In this document: positions 5,551 to 5,598 of the stretch, one piece after another | How the letters are laid out: each line of letters begins with the position of its first letter | Position numbering within the stretch: position 1 is the stretch's first letter | NCBI GenBank assembly: GCA_913060845.1 | Contig: CAJXVF010000202.1 | Span: 1-5,598 of the forward strand | Direction of reading: 5' to 3' | Length of the DNA stretch: 5,598 nucleotides | Source of the DNA: an uncultured Alphaproteobacteria bacterium | GTDB taxonomy: Bacteria; Pseudomonadota; Alphaproteobacteria; Bin95 | Program-made: the position numbers and the translations under genes | The notes under the pieces: model-generated | Told to the model about the DNA's origin: nothing | What the model saw: only the letters and a program-made list of their open reading frames with translations | Databases searched by the model: none

Positions 5551-5598
5551 CTGTCTCTTATACACATCTCCGAGCCCACGAGACCTCTCTACATCTCG
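5551..5598. other. Illumina Nextera adapter contamination (not genomic)
   Basis: Positions 5551-5569 are the 19-base Tn5 mosaic end used in Nextera libraries, starting CTGTCTCTTATACACAT. Positions 5570-5584 (CCGAGCCCACGAGAC) are the read-2 adapter. Positions 5585-5592 (CTCTCTAC) equal the standard Nextera N707 index, and 5593-5598 (ATCTCG) begin the P7 sequence. The order and phase are exact, so this is untrimmed read-through at a contig end, not a mobile element. Confidence 0.98.

Noticed and set aside
5551..5569. Transposon end (Tn5 mosaic end) suggesting a mobile element
   Set aside because: It is followed directly by the Nextera read-2 adapter, an index and P7 bases, so it is library sequence rather than an insertion.

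Overview
The window looks like a short contig from an alphaproteobacterium, most likely in the Sphingomonadales (Erythrobacteraceae-like). That placement is inferred from the style of the proteins, the sfsA-map-radC gene order and the DUF6492-type protein; no phylogeny could be run. The last 48 bases are not genomic. They match the Illumina Nextera read-2 adapter, followed by an 8-base index and the first bases of the P7 sequence. The right edge is therefore a library or assembly artefact, and the window may be a whole contig.

Layout, left to right. Positions 13-1566 (+) hold the C-terminal part of a secreted RTX (glycine/aspartate-rich, calcium-binding) protein of the type I secretion kind. 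It has two successive modules, each an RTX repeat array followed by a non-repeat beta-type segment. The second segment is the C-terminal secretion-signal region. The frame is interrupted by one in-frame TAA at 1057-1059, where sister repeats have glutamine, so the gene is either recently inactivated or carries a base error. Its 5' end is missing. A cupin gene (1563-1958, -) converges on it, and the two stop codons overlap. Divergent from the cupin is a DUF6492-like, glycosyltransferase-resembling protein (2050-2988, +). It converges in turn on radC with the same 4-base stop overlap.

Positions 2985-5224 (-) form a compact, probably co-transcribed block read as sfsA, map, radC, with gaps of 21 and 8 bases. 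The products are an SfsA-family protein with a PD-(D/E)XK-like core, type I methionine aminopeptidase, and a RadC-family JAB/MPN protein. Divergent from sfsA, across a 122-base intergenic region, starts a CinA N-terminal/molybdopterin-binding-domain protein (5347 onward, +). It is cut after 68 codons by the adapter.

The block from radC to the cinA-like gene is ordinary housekeeping DNA. The accessory interest lies in the RTX gene, with its internal duplication and nonsense codon, and in the cupin/DUF6492 divergent pair with a small perfect inverted repeat between them. I found no convincing new multi-gene system, RNA gene, CRISPR array or mobile element. No stretch longer than 122 bases lacks a gene.
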